From an uncultured Eubacteriales bacterium (lineage in GTDB: Bacteria > Bacillota > Clostridia > Oscillospirales > Oscillospiraceae), in the NCBI GenBank assembly GCA_900319695.1, contig ONPN01000012.1, forward strand, positions 44,783 to 108,782: DNA of 64,000 nt, read 5' to 3'. Position numbers and translations under genes: made by a program. Shown piece by piece: positions 1 through 8,489 of this stretch. The number at the start of each line of letters is the position of its first letter. Positions within the stretch are counted from its first letter, which is position 1. Under the pieces are notes generated by a model. The model saw only the letters and a program-made list of their open reading frames with translations. It had not been told where the DNA came from and did no database searches.

Positions 1-1390
1 CGGCCAGATTCAGAGCCTCCAGCCAGGTCATGCCATTGGCGCGCCGGATATCCTCGAGCGTGTTGATGATCACGCTTCTCACCCGCAGCCGCGCGTCGCT
101 GTCGGGCGTCAGCATGGAGCTGACGGTGCTGATGACATAGTGCCGGCCCTCCGCCGCGCCGAGATAGAGCATCTCATGGCCGTTAAAAAAGAGGATCGCA
201 CCGGCGGGCAGCGTATCAAGAAGTGCGGCCTTCTCAGCGGGATCGAACTCCGCGAGCGAAAGCTTTTCAACAGGCATGGCCGACTGCCAGGTGGTGTTGC
301 GCGGCAGCTCCAGCCCGAAGCACTTGTACACGTTTCGCACATAAAGCGAGCAATCCGGCACCCCGAGCATCCCGCCCCAGCCGTAGGCGTCGCCGAGCAT
401 GGTGAAGGCCACGTCCAGAAGATTGGCCTGGGTCAAAGGCAGATAGCCCTCGCTCACGCCGCAGTGCTGGGGGATGAGGGCGATGGTGGAGGCGTAGCTG
501 CCGTCAGCCTGGCGCACCGGGAGATACACGGCATAATTCTGATAGGCGGCGCGGTTCGTGACCGCGGGGTCGAAAGCCCCGTCCGGCACGCGGCGCAGGA
601 CCGTGCCCATTGTCAGCATGCGCCGGGAGGCGTCGGCGTTTACATTGGACTGATCCAGATAGAGCTTCCCCTCCGTCACGACCAGCAGCTCGTCGTCCGG
701 GATCTGCCAGGCGGCAAGCCACTGCTCCCGGTTAGCGCAGAGGGCGATATCCGCCGCGCGGACCCAGCCGGAGACGCAGCTTGTGTCGCAGTAGAACCAA
801 GCGCCGTCGACGGACTCGGCCCGGATGAGCACCGGCTCGTTGACTCGGACGTAGGACAGCTGCAGCATGTCAAAATCGTTGTCCCCCGCGGCGTCCGTGA
901 TGATGGCGTCAGTCGGGGCTGCGCGCACATTGGTCAGCGCAACGCAGATGCCATAGCGGACGAGCTGCTCAGCGGCGGGTTCAGCCGCGTCGATCGAATC
1001 CAGAACCGCAATCAGCTTCTCGTAGGGAACGCCCTGTCCCTCGCTGTCAAAGTAGCCGGCGTCCAGGTATGTTCCCAGCTCAGACATTGCGCCCGAGAGC
1101 AGCTTTCGCTGGAAAGCCGGGCCGTCAAGGGCGGGTAGCTCCGCCGAGAGATCGGTCATGCGGCAGTCCGCGCAGGCGAGCACCGCGGCGTTGACGGCGT
1201 CGATCGTCTCACGGTCGGCCTCAATCTCGTCGGCATGGTCCGTCTTCCAGTAATCGGCGCGCGTCATCTCCGCCGTGACAAAGGGCATGCTGTCCACTTC
1301 GGCCAGGGCCGCGGGCGCTGCCGCAGAAAACGCCGTGAGCAGCGCGAGCACGGCGGCAAGCGGGCGGGAGAAAGCTCTCTTGTGTGTCAT
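1..1390 (-). CDS. Secreted SH3 / NlpC-P60 cell-wall hydrolase (C-terminus outside window)
   Basis: Read leftward from the ATG at 1390, the frame stays open to the window edge (about 463 codons), so the end is missing. Residues 1-29 form a signal peptide ending in APAALA. An SH3-like strand pattern (CVSGWVRAADIAL) lies near residue 200. A NlpC/P60 fold follows: YGWGG, then DCSLYV with the probable nucleophile Cys near residue 347, and NGHEMLYLG with the probable catalytic His near residue 405. Family members cut peptidoglycan stem peptides outside the cell. GGAG sits 8 bases before the ATG and a good promoter lies upstream. The family call is firm; the substrate is inferred. Confidence 0.8.
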   Translation of the reverse strand, partial: MTHKRAFSRPLAAVLALLTAFSAAAPAALAEVDSMPFVTAEMTRADYWKTDHADEIEADRETIDAVNAAVLACADCRMTDLSAELPALDGPAFQRKLLSGAMSELGTYLDAGYFDSEGQGVPYEKLIAVLDSIDAAEPAAEQLVRYGICVALTNVRAAPTDAIITDAAGDNDFDMLQLSYVRVNEPVLIRAESVDGAWFYCDTSCVSGWVRAADIALCANREQWLAAWQIPDDELLVVTEGKLYLDQSNVNADASRRMLTMGTVLRRVPDGAFDPAVTNRAAYQNYAVYLPVRQADGSYASTIALIPQHCGVSEGYLPLTQANLLDVAFTMLGDAYGWGGMLGVPDCSLYVRNVYKCFGLELPRNTTWQSAMPVEKLSLAEFDPAEKAALLDTLPAGAILFFNGHEMLYLGAAEGRHYVISTVSSMLTPDSDARLRVRSVIINTLEDIRRANGMTWLEALNLA

Positions 1391-1428
1391 GTTCCCATCT
1401 CCGATCAGTGTTGTTTAATCTCGCAAAA

Positions 1429-1457
1429 ATTGTACCAGAAAGGGATATGGATTTCAA
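1429..1457 (-). promoter_or_regulatory. SigA-type promoter of the NlpC/P60 gene
   Basis: On the minus strand, TTGAAA (1457-1452), a 17-base spacer and TACAAT (1434-1429) lie about 40 bases before the ATG at 1390. Confidence 0.7.
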
Positions 1458-1520
1458 CCGAAAACAGTTGGACGCAGGGGAGCACGAATTTATGATTACC
1501 GGAAGAACACAAAAAATGAA

Positions 1521-1549
1521 TTGACAGCGCCCGGAACCTGCCGTATAAT
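1521..1549 (+). promoter_or_regulatory. Consensus SigA promoter of the first MATE gene
   Basis: TTGACA (1521-1526) and TATAAT (1544-1549) are both perfect consensus hexamers with a 17-base spacer, 42 bases before the ATG. This predicts strong constitutive transcription unless a repressor acts. Confidence 0.85.
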
Positions 1550-1590
1550 AACGCGCCAATACAGCAAAAAATGTAGTACAGGTGTGTAAT

Positions 1591-2970
1591 ATGTCAGATA
1601 ACAGAAAACCCGATTCCCGCCGTATGGGGGAAATGGACGAGGGAAAACTGCTTTTGAGTCTGGCCCTGCCGATCATGCTGTCCATGCTGGTGCAGGCGCT
1701 TTACAATATCGTGGACAGCATCTATGTCGCCCGCGTGTCGGAGGATTGCCTGTCGGCCCTGTCCCTGGCCTTCCCGGCCCAGAACATCATGATCGGCCTC
1801 GGCACCGGCACCGGCGTCGGCGTCAGTACGCTGATTTCCCGCGCCCTCGGTCGGCGGGATGCAAAGGCCGCGAGCCATGTGTCCGGCAACGCCGTCTTCC
1901 TTGCCGTCTGCTGCTGGGCGCTGATGGCCCTGTTCGGCCTCTTCGGCGCGGACGCCTTTATCCACTCGCAGACGGACATCGCCGAAATCCGAGGCCATGC
2001 CGACAGCTATCTGCGCATTGTGACCATCGGGTCGCTCTTCATGTACATGCAGATGACCATGGAGAAGCTGCTCCAGTCCACGGGTCTGACCAGACTCTCC
2101 ATGTGGACACAGATGTTCGGCGCGGTGACCAATATCATCCTCGACCCCTTCTTCATCTTCGGCTGGTGCGGCCTGCCCGCCATGGGCACCGCCGGCGCGG
2201 CGATCGCGACCGTGCTGGGCCAGGCGGCGGGCATGACACTCGGAATCATTCTGCACCGTCGCCGCAACCATGAGATCCGCATTGTGCGCGGCGACCTGCG
2301 GCCGGACTGGAAAATTATCAAGGCCGTGTACCGCATCGGCTTCCCCTCGGTGGTCATGATGGTTGTGGGCTCTGCCACAAACTACATGATGAACCGCATC
2401 CTCATCGGCTTCACGCCGACGGCCATCGCGGTCTACGGCAGCTATTTCCGTATTCAGAGCTTCTTTTTCATGCCGGTCTTCGGTCTCAACAGCGGCATGA
2501 TCCCCATTATCGGCTACAACTACGGCGCGTGCAAAAAGGAGCGCATTTACCGCACCTTCCGCTACGGCGTGCTGTATGCGAGCTTCTTTATGGTGCTGGG
2601 TTTCCTGCTGTTCCAGTTCATGCCGGGGGCGCTGCTCGGCATCTTCAGCCCCTCCGAGAACATGCTGGCCATCGGCGTCCCGGCCCTGCGGCGCATCAGC
2701 ATCAGCTTCCTCTTCGCGGGCTTCTGTATTGTCGCGGGCTCGGTCTGCCAGGCTCTGGACAAGAGCGCCGCGGCCCTCGCCGTGTCGGTGCTGCGGCAGC
2801 TCGTGGCCCTCGTCCCGGCAGCGTGGCTGCTGGCCAGGACGGGAGACGTCAACATGGTCTGGTGGTCCTTCCCCATTGCGGAGATCATCTCCCTCGCCGC
2901 CTCCGCCTTCTTCCTGCGCGCGGCCTTCCGGCACATGGAGCGCGTGCTCGGCGAGAGACAGGACATATAA
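1591..2970 (+). CDS. MATE family multidrug/Na+ antiporter
   Basis: 459 residues with about 12 hydrophobic segments in two homologous halves. The N-terminal half starts with LALPIMLSMLVQALYNIVDSI, a MATE helix 1, and MGTAGAAIATVLGQ marks the end of the first half. These inner-membrane antiporters export cationic drugs or metabolites in exchange for Na+ or H+. ATG 1591 is preferred over the in-frame GTG at 1582 because AGGTG lies 6 bases upstream of it. The gene stands alone between a consensus promoter and a strong hairpin terminator. Its substrate cannot be read from sequence. A second, distant MATE gene lies at 17128. Confidence 0.92.
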   Translation: MSDNRKPDSRRMGEMDEGKLLLSLALPIMLSMLVQALYNIVDSIYVARVSEDCLSALSLAFPAQNIMIGLGTGTGVGVSTLISRALGRRDAKAASHVSGNAVFLAVCCWALMALFGLFGADAFIHSQTDIAEIRGHADSYLRIVTIGSLFMYMQMTMEKLLQSTGLTRLSMWTQMFGAVTNIILDPFFIFGWCGLPAMGTAGAAIATVLGQAAGMTLGIILHRRRNHEIRIVRGDLRPDWKIIKAVYRIGFPSVVMMVVGSATNYMMNRILIGFTPTAIAVYGSYFRIQSFFFMPVFGLNSGMIPIIGYNYGACKKERIYRTFRYGVLYASFFMVLGFLLFQFMPGALLGIFSPSENMLAIGVPALRRISISFLFAGFCIVAGSVCQALDKSAAALAVSVLRQLVALVPAAWLLARTGDVNMVWWSFPIAEIISLAASAFFLRAAFRHMERVLGERQDI

Positions 2971-2975
2971 ATATG

Positions 2976-3018
2976 GCGGCCCTCACCGGTGTATTGTCCG
3001 GTGAGGGCCGCTTTTGTG
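2976..3018 (+). terminator. Rho-independent terminator after MATE gene
   Basis: A perfect 14-base-pair stem (2976-2989 with 2998-3011), an 8-base loop, then a short T run. Confidence 0.85.
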
Positions 3019-3023
3019 GTATT

Positions 3024-3188
3024 TAGGGCAACACCGCACAATCCGCCTTCGGCATCTTCCAGAAAATTTGCGCCCTGATTTTGTCACTTTTTCTTGAGGT
3101 ACACAAAGTACATCTGCGAAAAAGTGCCTTTATCAGAACTCGAATTTCCTCAGAATCTGCTCTTGCCGAATTGTGCGGTATTGCCTTA
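3024..3188. repeat. MITE-like imperfect inverted repeat
   Basis: The left end TAGGGCAACACCGCACAAT pairs with the complement of the right end (TAAGGCAATACCGCACAAT). The arms continue inward imperfectly for about 70 bases to a centre where CACTTTTTC pairs with GAAAAAGTG and GTAC with GTAC. It has no coding capacity and begins and ends with TA. The right end contributes the TAA stop codon of the neighbouring leftward L,D-transpeptidase gene. This is best read as a small non-autonomous mobile or hairpin element. Confidence 0.6.
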
Positions 3189-3872
3189 GGCTATCGCGGT
3201 CAGCGTGTCTTCACTCTCAATCACAATAATGCACCCTGCCTTGATGCTCTGCATAACAGCGATCATGTCTTCCTCCGGGATCGCCACGCAGCCCGCCGTG
3301 TAGCTCTTCTCGGGGTTGCGGCAATGCAGGAAGAGCGCGGCCCCGGCCTCCGGCACGCCCTCGGGGTTGTAGCCGATGTTCAGACAGTAGTGATAGCTGG
3401 GCTCCATGTCGATCAGATGCTCACAGGCGCCGACGTCGAGAGACGGGCAGTCGCGGATGTCGACCATCTCGTTGTAGCGGTTCCACTGATCGCCCGACCA
3501 GTAGTCATATTTGGTGACCTGATGATAGGCGAGCTTGCTGCCGGGGTCCTCCTTGATGCCAAACGCGAAGCCCAGCGTGTAGACCCCCTGCGGTGTCTTC
3601 ATGTCGCCGACCTTTGTCTTGCCGAGGCCGTTCTTGCCGATGATGGCCGGGGCGGAAACCAGAACGTGCCAGTTCCCGTCCTCGTCCTTTTCGTGCATGG
3701 TAAACTCCGCCTCGGAGCCCTCCTTCGCCGCGACAAGGACCACCTGCCGCGCGCCGGTCATATCGGCCACAGCCTGCGCCCAGGTGGGGGAGGGGACAGG
3801 CTCCTCGTTTTTCGCCGCGCAGGCGGTGGCGGCGAAAAGCAGGACAAGGATCATACAGATAATACGTTTCAT
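3186..3872 (-). CDS. L,D-transpeptidase (YkuD domain) lipoprotein-like
   Basis: 228 residues. The N-terminus is an export signal (hydrophobic residues 4-16) ending AATAC, a weak lipobox with Cys18. The YkuD catalytic block is FLHCRNPEKSYTAGCVAI: His183 and the nucleophile Cys195 fit the H-x(n)-S/T-x-G-C pattern. Such enzymes make 3-3 crosslinks in peptidoglycan or attach wall proteins outside the membrane. ATG 3872 overlaps the end of the upstream DUF5662 gene by four bases, so the two are translationally coupled. The stop codon is supplied by the inverted repeat at 3024-3188. Confidence 0.88.
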   Translation of the reverse strand: MKRIICMILVLLFAATACAAKNEEPVPSPTWAQAVADMTGARQVVLVAAKEGSEAEFTMHEKDEDGNWHVLVSAPAIIGKNGLGKTKVGDMKTPQGVYTLGFAFGIKEDPGSKLAYHQVTKYDYWSGDQWNRYNEMVDIRDCPSLDVGACEHLIDMEPSYHYCLNIGYNPEGVPEAGAALFLHCRNPEKSYTAGCVAIPEEDMIAVMQSIKAGCIIVIESEDTLTAIA

Positions 3873-4438
3873 TTTGATAGCTCCTTTCCGCGCCGGGCGT
3901 CTTTCTCTTCCCGCAGGCGCCTGCGCACATAGGCGAAGGCCGCGTCCTCCCCCTCGTCCCGCAGCACCAGGAGCATCTTTTCCAGCTCTGCGCCGGTCTC
4001 GGGGTGGATCATGATGACGCCCTTTGAGTTTGCATAATAATTATACGGTGAGGCGTCGGTGTAGCGCTCCCCCATATAGACCTTGCTCGCAGCGATGCGG
4101 TCGCAGAACATCTCGGCGACGAAGCGCAGGGGCATCTTGTTGCCGCCGAAGCCCACGCTGCCGTCCGGGTTGATGACGTAGTCGACCCAGTATTCCAGAT
4201 GGTGGCGGTTGCGCCCCTTGTGGTGCAGCCACGCGAGGGACACGCCGGTCGCCTTGCGCTCGGCGTCGTTCGGGCTGCGGGAGCCCTGGTAGTATTTCGC
4301 GCCGACCCAGAACTCACTGGGGGCATATTTGCTCAGATCGTGTTTCAGCCCCTGGGCGTACAGGCCGAGGCGGAAGCAGTATTGACACACCAGATGGCGG
4401 TGCCGCGTAATGGTCTTAAAGTGGGCGATGGGGTGCAT
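3869..4438 (-). CDS. DUF5662 family protein
   Basis: 189 residues of a soluble, His- and Tyr-rich protein. HFKTITRHRHLV, GLKHDLSKYAPSEF, WLHHKGRNRHHLEYW and FCDRIAASKVY are conserved in DUF5662, a clostridial family whose function is unknown and which is sometimes labelled catalase in databases. The spaced His and Asp residues would suit a metal site, but that is inference. It is the first gene of a two-gene leftward operon with the L,D-transpeptidase. Palindromic repeats lie just upstream. Confidence 0.85.
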   Translation of the reverse strand: MHPIAHFKTITRHRHLVCQYCFRLGLYAQGLKHDLSKYAPSEFWVGAKYYQGSRSPNDAERKATGVSLAWLHHKGRNRHHLEYWVDYVINPDGSVGFGGNKMPLRFVAEMFCDRIAASKVYMGERYTDASPYNYYANSKGVIMIHPETGAELEKMLLVLRDEGEDAAFAYVRRRLREEKDARRGKELSK

Positions 4439-4465
4439 GGCAGGCCTCCGGACAGTAGGATCATA

Positions 4466-4500
4466 TTATAGTAAACGAAAATGATTTTCGTTTACTATAA
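4466..4500. repeat. Perfect palindrome with TTATAGTAAACGAAAA arms
   Basis: 16-base perfect arms (4466-4481 and 4485-4500) around the loop TGA. The TATAGTAAA end also occurs in elements at 42106-42113 and 44534-44542. Confidence 0.8.
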
Positions 4501-4510
4501 TTTGATTTGA

Positions 4511-4591
4511 TGCCGTTTTTCTCGCCCCTGGCGGGGCAACCGAAAAACACGGCAATATCGTAAACGCAATTTTCAATTTCGTTTACGATAT
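4511..4591. repeat. Two further palindromes, nested hairpin plus GTAAACG hairpin
   Basis: The first (4511-4554) pairs TGCCGTTTTT with AAAAACACGGCA and holds an inner GCCCC/GGGGC hairpin. The second (4555-4566 with 4580-4591) has perfect 12-base arms ATATCGTAAACG. Together with 4466-4500 they fill most of the 244-base gap between genes. Confidence 0.7.
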
Positions 4592-4682
4592 ATTGTAGCA
4601 GAACCGGCCCGGTGTTTCAACGTTTTTGTTGCCTTGTCCGCACGGCTGTGGTATCGTAGAGAAAAGAAAGGAAGTGGCTCAA

Positions 4683-5177
4683 ATGGAAGAAATCATCGTC
4701 AGAGCTTACCGGGAGGAAGACCTGCCCGCCATGACTGCCATCTGGAACGAGGTAGTGGAGGACGGAATCGCCTTTCCACAGGAGGAGTGCCTGAGCCCGG
4801 AGGAGGCCCGCGCTTTCTTCGCCTCGCAGAGCCGCAGCGCCGTGGCCGTACGGGAGAGCGACGGGGCGGTGCTCGGCCTGTACATCCTGCATCCGAACAA
4901 CGTGGGCCGCTGCGGCCACCTCTGCAACGCAAGCTATGCCGTTTCCTCCGAAAGCAGGGGGCTCCACATCGGGGAAAAGCTGGTGCGGGACTGCATTGCT
5001 TCAGCGCCGTCCTTCGGCTTTCGCGTCCTGCAGTTCAACGCCGTCGTTGCCACCAATACCCGCGCCCGCAGGCTCTATGAGAAGCTGGGCTTTACCCAAC
5101 TCGGCGTCATCCCCGGCGGCTTTCGCATGAAGGACGGGCATTATGAAGATATTTGCCCGTACTATATCGAAGTTTAG
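4683..5177 (+). CDS. GNAT family N-acetyltransferase
   Basis: 164 residues starting MEEIIVRAYREEDLPAM. The acetyl-CoA loop SRGLHIGEKLV follows the R/Q-x-x-G-x-G/A pattern of motif A, followed by the motif B region NTRARRLYEKLGF typical of amino-acid and phosphinothricin-type acetyltransferases. These cytoplasmic enzymes move acetyl from acetyl-CoA to an amine. ATG 4683 is chosen because AAGGAAG lies 8 bases before it; a start further upstream would add an unconserved tail. The substrate is unknown. Confidence 0.88.
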   Translation: MEEIIVRAYREEDLPAMTAIWNEVVEDGIAFPQEECLSPEEARAFFASQSRSAVAVRESDGAVLGLYILHPNNVGRCGHLCNASYAVSSESRGLHIGEKLVRDCIASAPSFGFRVLQFNAVVATNTRARRLYEKLGFTQLGVIPGGFRMKDGHYEDICPYYIEV

Positions 5178-5301
5178 ACTTATGTTAAAGACGATATGTA
5201 TATAATATTACGTAAACTAAAAATATGTAATCTTAACGATTGAAACGATTTGCTGCAATCATGAACGCCGGTGAAGGATTATATTGTGAGGAGGTATCAC
5301 C

Positions 5302-5532
5302 ATGGGCTTGTTTAAGAAAAAGCAGGCGGAGCCGGAGACGACGCACTTTGACCCGGCAGCGTTTGAGCCGGTCATCCGCGCCAGCATCTGCACGGGCGAG
5401 AAGGTGGCCTGTATGCGCGAGCGCGCAACGGGTAAGCTCCACGAGCTCATGCTCATCCGCACGGACGGGGATCTCGCGCTCTTCCGCAGCCGCTACGGAA
5501 TCGGGGACGGGGAGATCAGAACAGTATATTAA
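5302..5532 (+). CDS. Small conserved-looking protein of unknown function
   Basis: 76 residues starting MGLFKKKQ, with no signal peptide or membrane segment. The middle, PVIRASICTGEKVACMRERATGKLHELMLI, has an alternating pattern suggesting a small beta fold. A strong AGGAGGT site lies 8 bases upstream, and the gene stands apart between AT-rich spacers, so it is probably real. I recall similar small clostridial proteins carrying odd names such as aspartate dehydrogenase, but nothing in this sequence supports an enzyme of that kind. Confidence 0.6.
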   Translation: MGLFKKKQAEPETTHFDPAAFEPVIRASICTGEKVACMRERATGKLHELMLIRTDGDLALFRSRYGIGDGEIRTVY

Positions 5533-5647
5533 AAGCAGACATAATTCAGTAAACATAATATGAGTAACGTAATATGAAAAACATAATCATAGTAGTTTTC
5601 ATAAGATAATAGACATAAAACTGTTAACATAAAAATAGGAGAGCGCC

Positions 5648-5899
5648 ATGGAACAGAACAACAGACCGCCGGTGCAGTACAGCGGCACGAAGGGGCTGAA
5701 CCTCGCTATCGTGATCGGCGCGGCCATCGGGACCGTGATCGGAAAGATGATGGACAACATGCAGACCGGCCTCATGATCGGCCTGGTGATCGCCGTCTGC
5801 GGCTGGACCCTGCTCATAAACCGCAGGGCCAAACGCGGGGAAACGGACGAAAGTCCGGACAGGGAACAGAACAGCACGGAAGAAAAAGAGCAAAAATAA
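5648..5899 (+). CDS. Small membrane protein of unknown function
   Basis: 83 residues. Two hydrophobic stretches (about residues 17-32 and 40-57) are joined by the turn KMMDNMQTG and rich in Gly, which suggests a membrane hairpin. The tail is charged and hydrophilic (RRAKRGETDESPDREQ). ATAGGAG precedes the ATG. The coding sequence is GC-rich, unlike its AT-rich upstream spacer, which supports it being real. No family was recognised. Confidence 0.6.
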   Translation: MEQNNRPPVQYSGTKGLNLAIVIGAAIGTVIGKMMDNMQTGLMIGLVIAVCGWTLLINRRAKRGETDESPDREQNSTEEKEQK

Positions 5900-5939
5900 A
5901 AACAAAGCCCTTGACGGAACCAAACCGCCAAGGGCTTTG
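5893..5939 (-). terminator. Terminator of the leftward O-acylation operon
   Basis: An 11-base-pair stem CAAAGCCCTTG (5903-5913 with 5929-5939). The T-rich run lies on the minus strand (5893-5902), so it serves the genes to the right. Confidence 0.8.
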
Positions 5940-5943
5940 CCGA

Positions 5944-7314
5944 TTAAAAGTTAAAATAGATAAACGGAGTAAACGAGGAGCTGATCGTAAACAGGACGCA
6001 GAGGACGAGGAGAGCGGCATAGAGAGCATTGACCGCGAGGGCGGCCGCCGCACTGTCTTCCCGCAGCGTCCATTTTTTCGGGAAGGGGAAGCAGAGAAGC
6101 AGAGCCGGGAGAATCATCAGCAGCTTGGAGCAGACCGAGGCGTCGAGAGCGAGCAGGGCGCGCCAGTCGCTCGGCGCAAAGACGAACATGCGGCGCAGCA
6201 CCGGGAGGAGGACCCGGCTGTCGCTGAGGTTGAACAGCACCCAGCCGAGCGTGACAAGTACAAAAGTGACCAGGCGGCGCAGCGCCGTGGGGACGCGCTC
6301 AAGGCGTTTGCCGATCACCAGCTTTTCCACCAGCAGCAGGACACCGTAGTAGAGACCCCAGAGCACAAAGTTCCAGGACGCGCCGTGCCACAGCCCCGTC
6401 AGCGCCCAGACCGTCAGCAGGTTCAGTATGAAGCGCCCCCGGCTGACCCGGTTGCCGCCGAGCGGGATGTACACATAGTCCCGAAACCACATCGACAGCG
6501 TGATGTGCCAGCGCCGCCAGAAGTCCGTGATCGAGAGCGCGGCATAGGGATGGTCGAAGTTCTCCGGCAGCTTAAAGCCGAAGAGCCGCCCGAGACCCAC
6601 CGCCATGTCGCTGTAGCCGGAGAAGTCAAAGTAGATTTGAAGCGTGTAGCACAGCGCCGCGAGCCACAGCGCCCCCGTCCCCGAGAGCGCGGGATGGGCG
6701 TAGATCGCCGCCGCGGCGACCGCGACCTGATCGGCCAGCAGCACCTTCTTGCCGAGGCCCAGCAGAAAGCGGCGCACGCCGTAAAGAACATCGTCCTTTG
6801 TGATCTCCCGCCTGCCGAGGAAGGGCGCCGTGTCGCTGTAGCGCAGGATCGGGCCCTGGAGAAGCTGGGGGAAAAAGGAGACATACAGCAGGAAACGCGC
6901 AAAGCTCCGCTCTGCCCTGATCCTGCCGCGGTGCAGGTCGATGCTGTAGGCCAGAAGCTGAAAGCTGTAGAAGCTGATCCCGGCGGGCAGCAGGAGCTTC
7001 GGCTGCCTGTCCGCCGCGCCGAAGATCGACGCGAAGAAGCCGAGATACTTAAAGAGCGCGAGACTGCCGAGCACAAACGCAAGGGCGAGAGGATGGCAGA
7101 GGCGCAGACCCTTTTCCTCCCCGAGACCGCAGAGCCAGACCAGCAGCGCCGTCCCGATCAGCAGCGGCAGGGCCTTCGGCGCGCCCCAGGCGTAGAAGAG
7201 CAGGGAGCAGACCAGCAGCACGCCGTTGCGCCAACGCGGATTGGGGGAGAGATAATAGAGGATAATGGTGAGCGGCAGGAAGCCGAACAGAAAGCTCAAG
7301 CCCGAAAACAGCAT
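5944..7314 (-). CDS. MBOAT family O-acyltransferase
   Basis: 456 residues with about ten membrane segments. The MBOAT signature is clear: YFDFSGYSDMAVGLGRLFG, then FWRRWHITLSMWFRDYVYIPLGG, then WHGASWNFVLWGLYYG, whose His is the proposed catalytic residue. Together with an AlgJ/DHHW partner, such proteins move acyl groups across the membrane onto wall polymers or exopolysaccharide. ATG 7314 is chosen over an in-frame codon at 7464 because AAGGAGG lies just upstream and the ATG overlaps the stop of the preceding gene (TGATG). It is the last gene of a three-gene operon. Confidence 0.92.
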   Translation of the reverse strand: MLFSGLSFLFGFLPLTIILYYLSPNPRWRNGVLLVCSLLFYAWGAPKALPLLIGTALLVWLCGLGEEKGLRLCHPLALAFVLGSLALFKYLGFFASIFGAADRQPKLLLPAGISFYSFQLLAYSIDLHRGRIRAERSFARFLLYVSFFPQLLQGPILRYSDTAPFLGRREITKDDVLYGVRRFLLGLGKKVLLADQVAVAAAAIYAHPALSGTGALWLAALCYTLQIYFDFSGYSDMAVGLGRLFGFKLPENFDHPYAALSITDFWRRWHITLSMWFRDYVYIPLGGNRVSRGRFILNLLTVWALTGLWHGASWNFVLWGLYYGVLLLVEKLVIGKRLERVPTALRRLVTFVLVTLGWVLFNLSDSRVLLPVLRRMFVFAPSDWRALLALDASVCSKLLMILPALLLCFPFPKKWTLREDSAAAALAVNALYAALLVLCVLFTISSSFTPFIYFNF

Positions 7315-8489
7315 CACAGACCTCCTTCCGTGCTCGGAAGCGTGCCGCCGAAGTAGTCGACGCCGCCGACGATGAGCACCAGGTCGATGTCTTTTTCGCG
7401 CAGATAGGATGCCATGTCGAAGCGCTGCCCGAGCTCGCCCGCGTAGGAGCGCAGATCGACGCACCAGGTTTTGGAGAAGGAGGCGGCCAGGGGCTTGACG
7501 ATCGCGTTGTCATAGGAGTCGCCCATCACAAGGAGGTTTTTCCCGGGCCTGCCGGTATCGAGCAGCAGCTCGCCGCAGTCCACGCCGAAGACGAGACCGT
7601 AGGATACGCTCTCGAGCTCGCCGCCGACAAAGAGCTCCTGCATCCCGTAGTCGGGCAGCTCCCCGGCGGGGATGGTGACGCTCATCGCGGGATAGTCAAA
7701 GAGATTGACCGCAAAGTCCTCGGCAGGCACGCCCTCGACCCCGGCGGCGCGGGTGCCGCGATAGCAGGCGGGGACGGTATAGCGCTCAGGAAGCGGCAGC
7801 GGCTCGATCCCGAGCAAGGCACAGATGTCCAGATAGCCCCGGTACGAGCCCTCGGCGTTCCAGTGGTGGTCGGTCTTGAGGAAGAGGCGGTGATAGTCGT
7901 CAAAGCCGTCGACGCGCAGCCGCCCGACATGGTCCTCCGGCAGCGTCAGCACTTCGGCCAGGCGGTCAAAGAAGCCGCTCTTTTCCCCGGTCTCGAGGTC
8001 CAGATCCCGGTCGGCTTCTATATAATAGACATAGAAATCCACGTCGGGGGCGGCCCCGGCCCAGGCGTTGATGATCTCCGCGCTGCGCGTGTAGGCGGGG
8101 CCCTTCTCGCTCAGCGTCAGGGGCCGGACCGTCAGCATGTCCTCAAAAAAGCAAATGTTCCGAAAGCCCACATAGCCGCCGTCTCTTCCAAGCGCATGGA
8201 CAGCCGGCAGGGCGAGGGCCGTGTCATAGATGTTGTAGAGCTTTTTCATGCGGATCGCCTCGGGAAGCTGATCGGCGAGCGCGTCCTCGAAGCCCGCCTG
8301 AAAGTCCCCGCTCAGAAAATCGGCTAGACTGAACGGGGGCATACGCTTTGCGGGCCGGTTTTCGTAGGCGATCTCCGTGTCGGGGGAGAGGATCGTACGC
8401 GCAAGCCCCGCCAGCAGAAAGAGCAGGCAGAGCCCGGCCGCCGCAAGCGAAATTGTCCTGGCTTTGATGCGATCACCTCCGACTTTCAT
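7314..8489 (-). CDS. DHHW / AlgJ-AlgX-like acetylation protein
   Basis: 391 residues: one N-terminal membrane anchor (about residues 12-32) and an extracellular SGNH-like domain. LKTDHHWNAEGS is the DHHW motif and VMGDSYDNAIV the Ser block; these supply the catalytic triad in AlgJ/AlgX relatives that pass acetyl from the MBOAT partner to a glycan. The start is uncertain: ATG 8489 has only a weak upstream site, while GGAGGTGATC falls inside its first codons. The gene overlaps GH25 by 17 bases and MBOAT by one, so all three are co-transcribed. Confidence 0.88.
   Translation of the reverse strand: MKVGGDRIKARTISLAAAGLCLLFLLAGLARTILSPDTEIAYENRPAKRMPPFSLADFLSGDFQAGFEDALADQLPEAIRMKKLYNIYDTALALPAVHALGRDGGYVGFRNICFFEDMLTVRPLTLSEKGPAYTRSAEIINAWAGAAPDVDFYVYYIEADRDLDLETGEKSGFFDRLAEVLTLPEDHVGRLRVDGFDDYHRLFLKTDHHWNAEGSYRGYLDICALLGIEPLPLPERYTVPACYRGTRAAGVEGVPAEDFAVNLFDYPAMSVTIPAGELPDYGMQELFVGGELESVSYGLVFGVDCGELLLDTGRPGKNLLVMGDSYDNAIVKPLAASFSKTWCVDLRSYAGELGQRFDMASYLREKDIDLVLIVGGVDYFGGTLPSTEGGL

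Noticed and set aside
3869-4438. Catalase
   Set aside because: Databases sometimes attach this name to DUF5662 proteins, but no heme-catalase or Mn-catalase motif is present.
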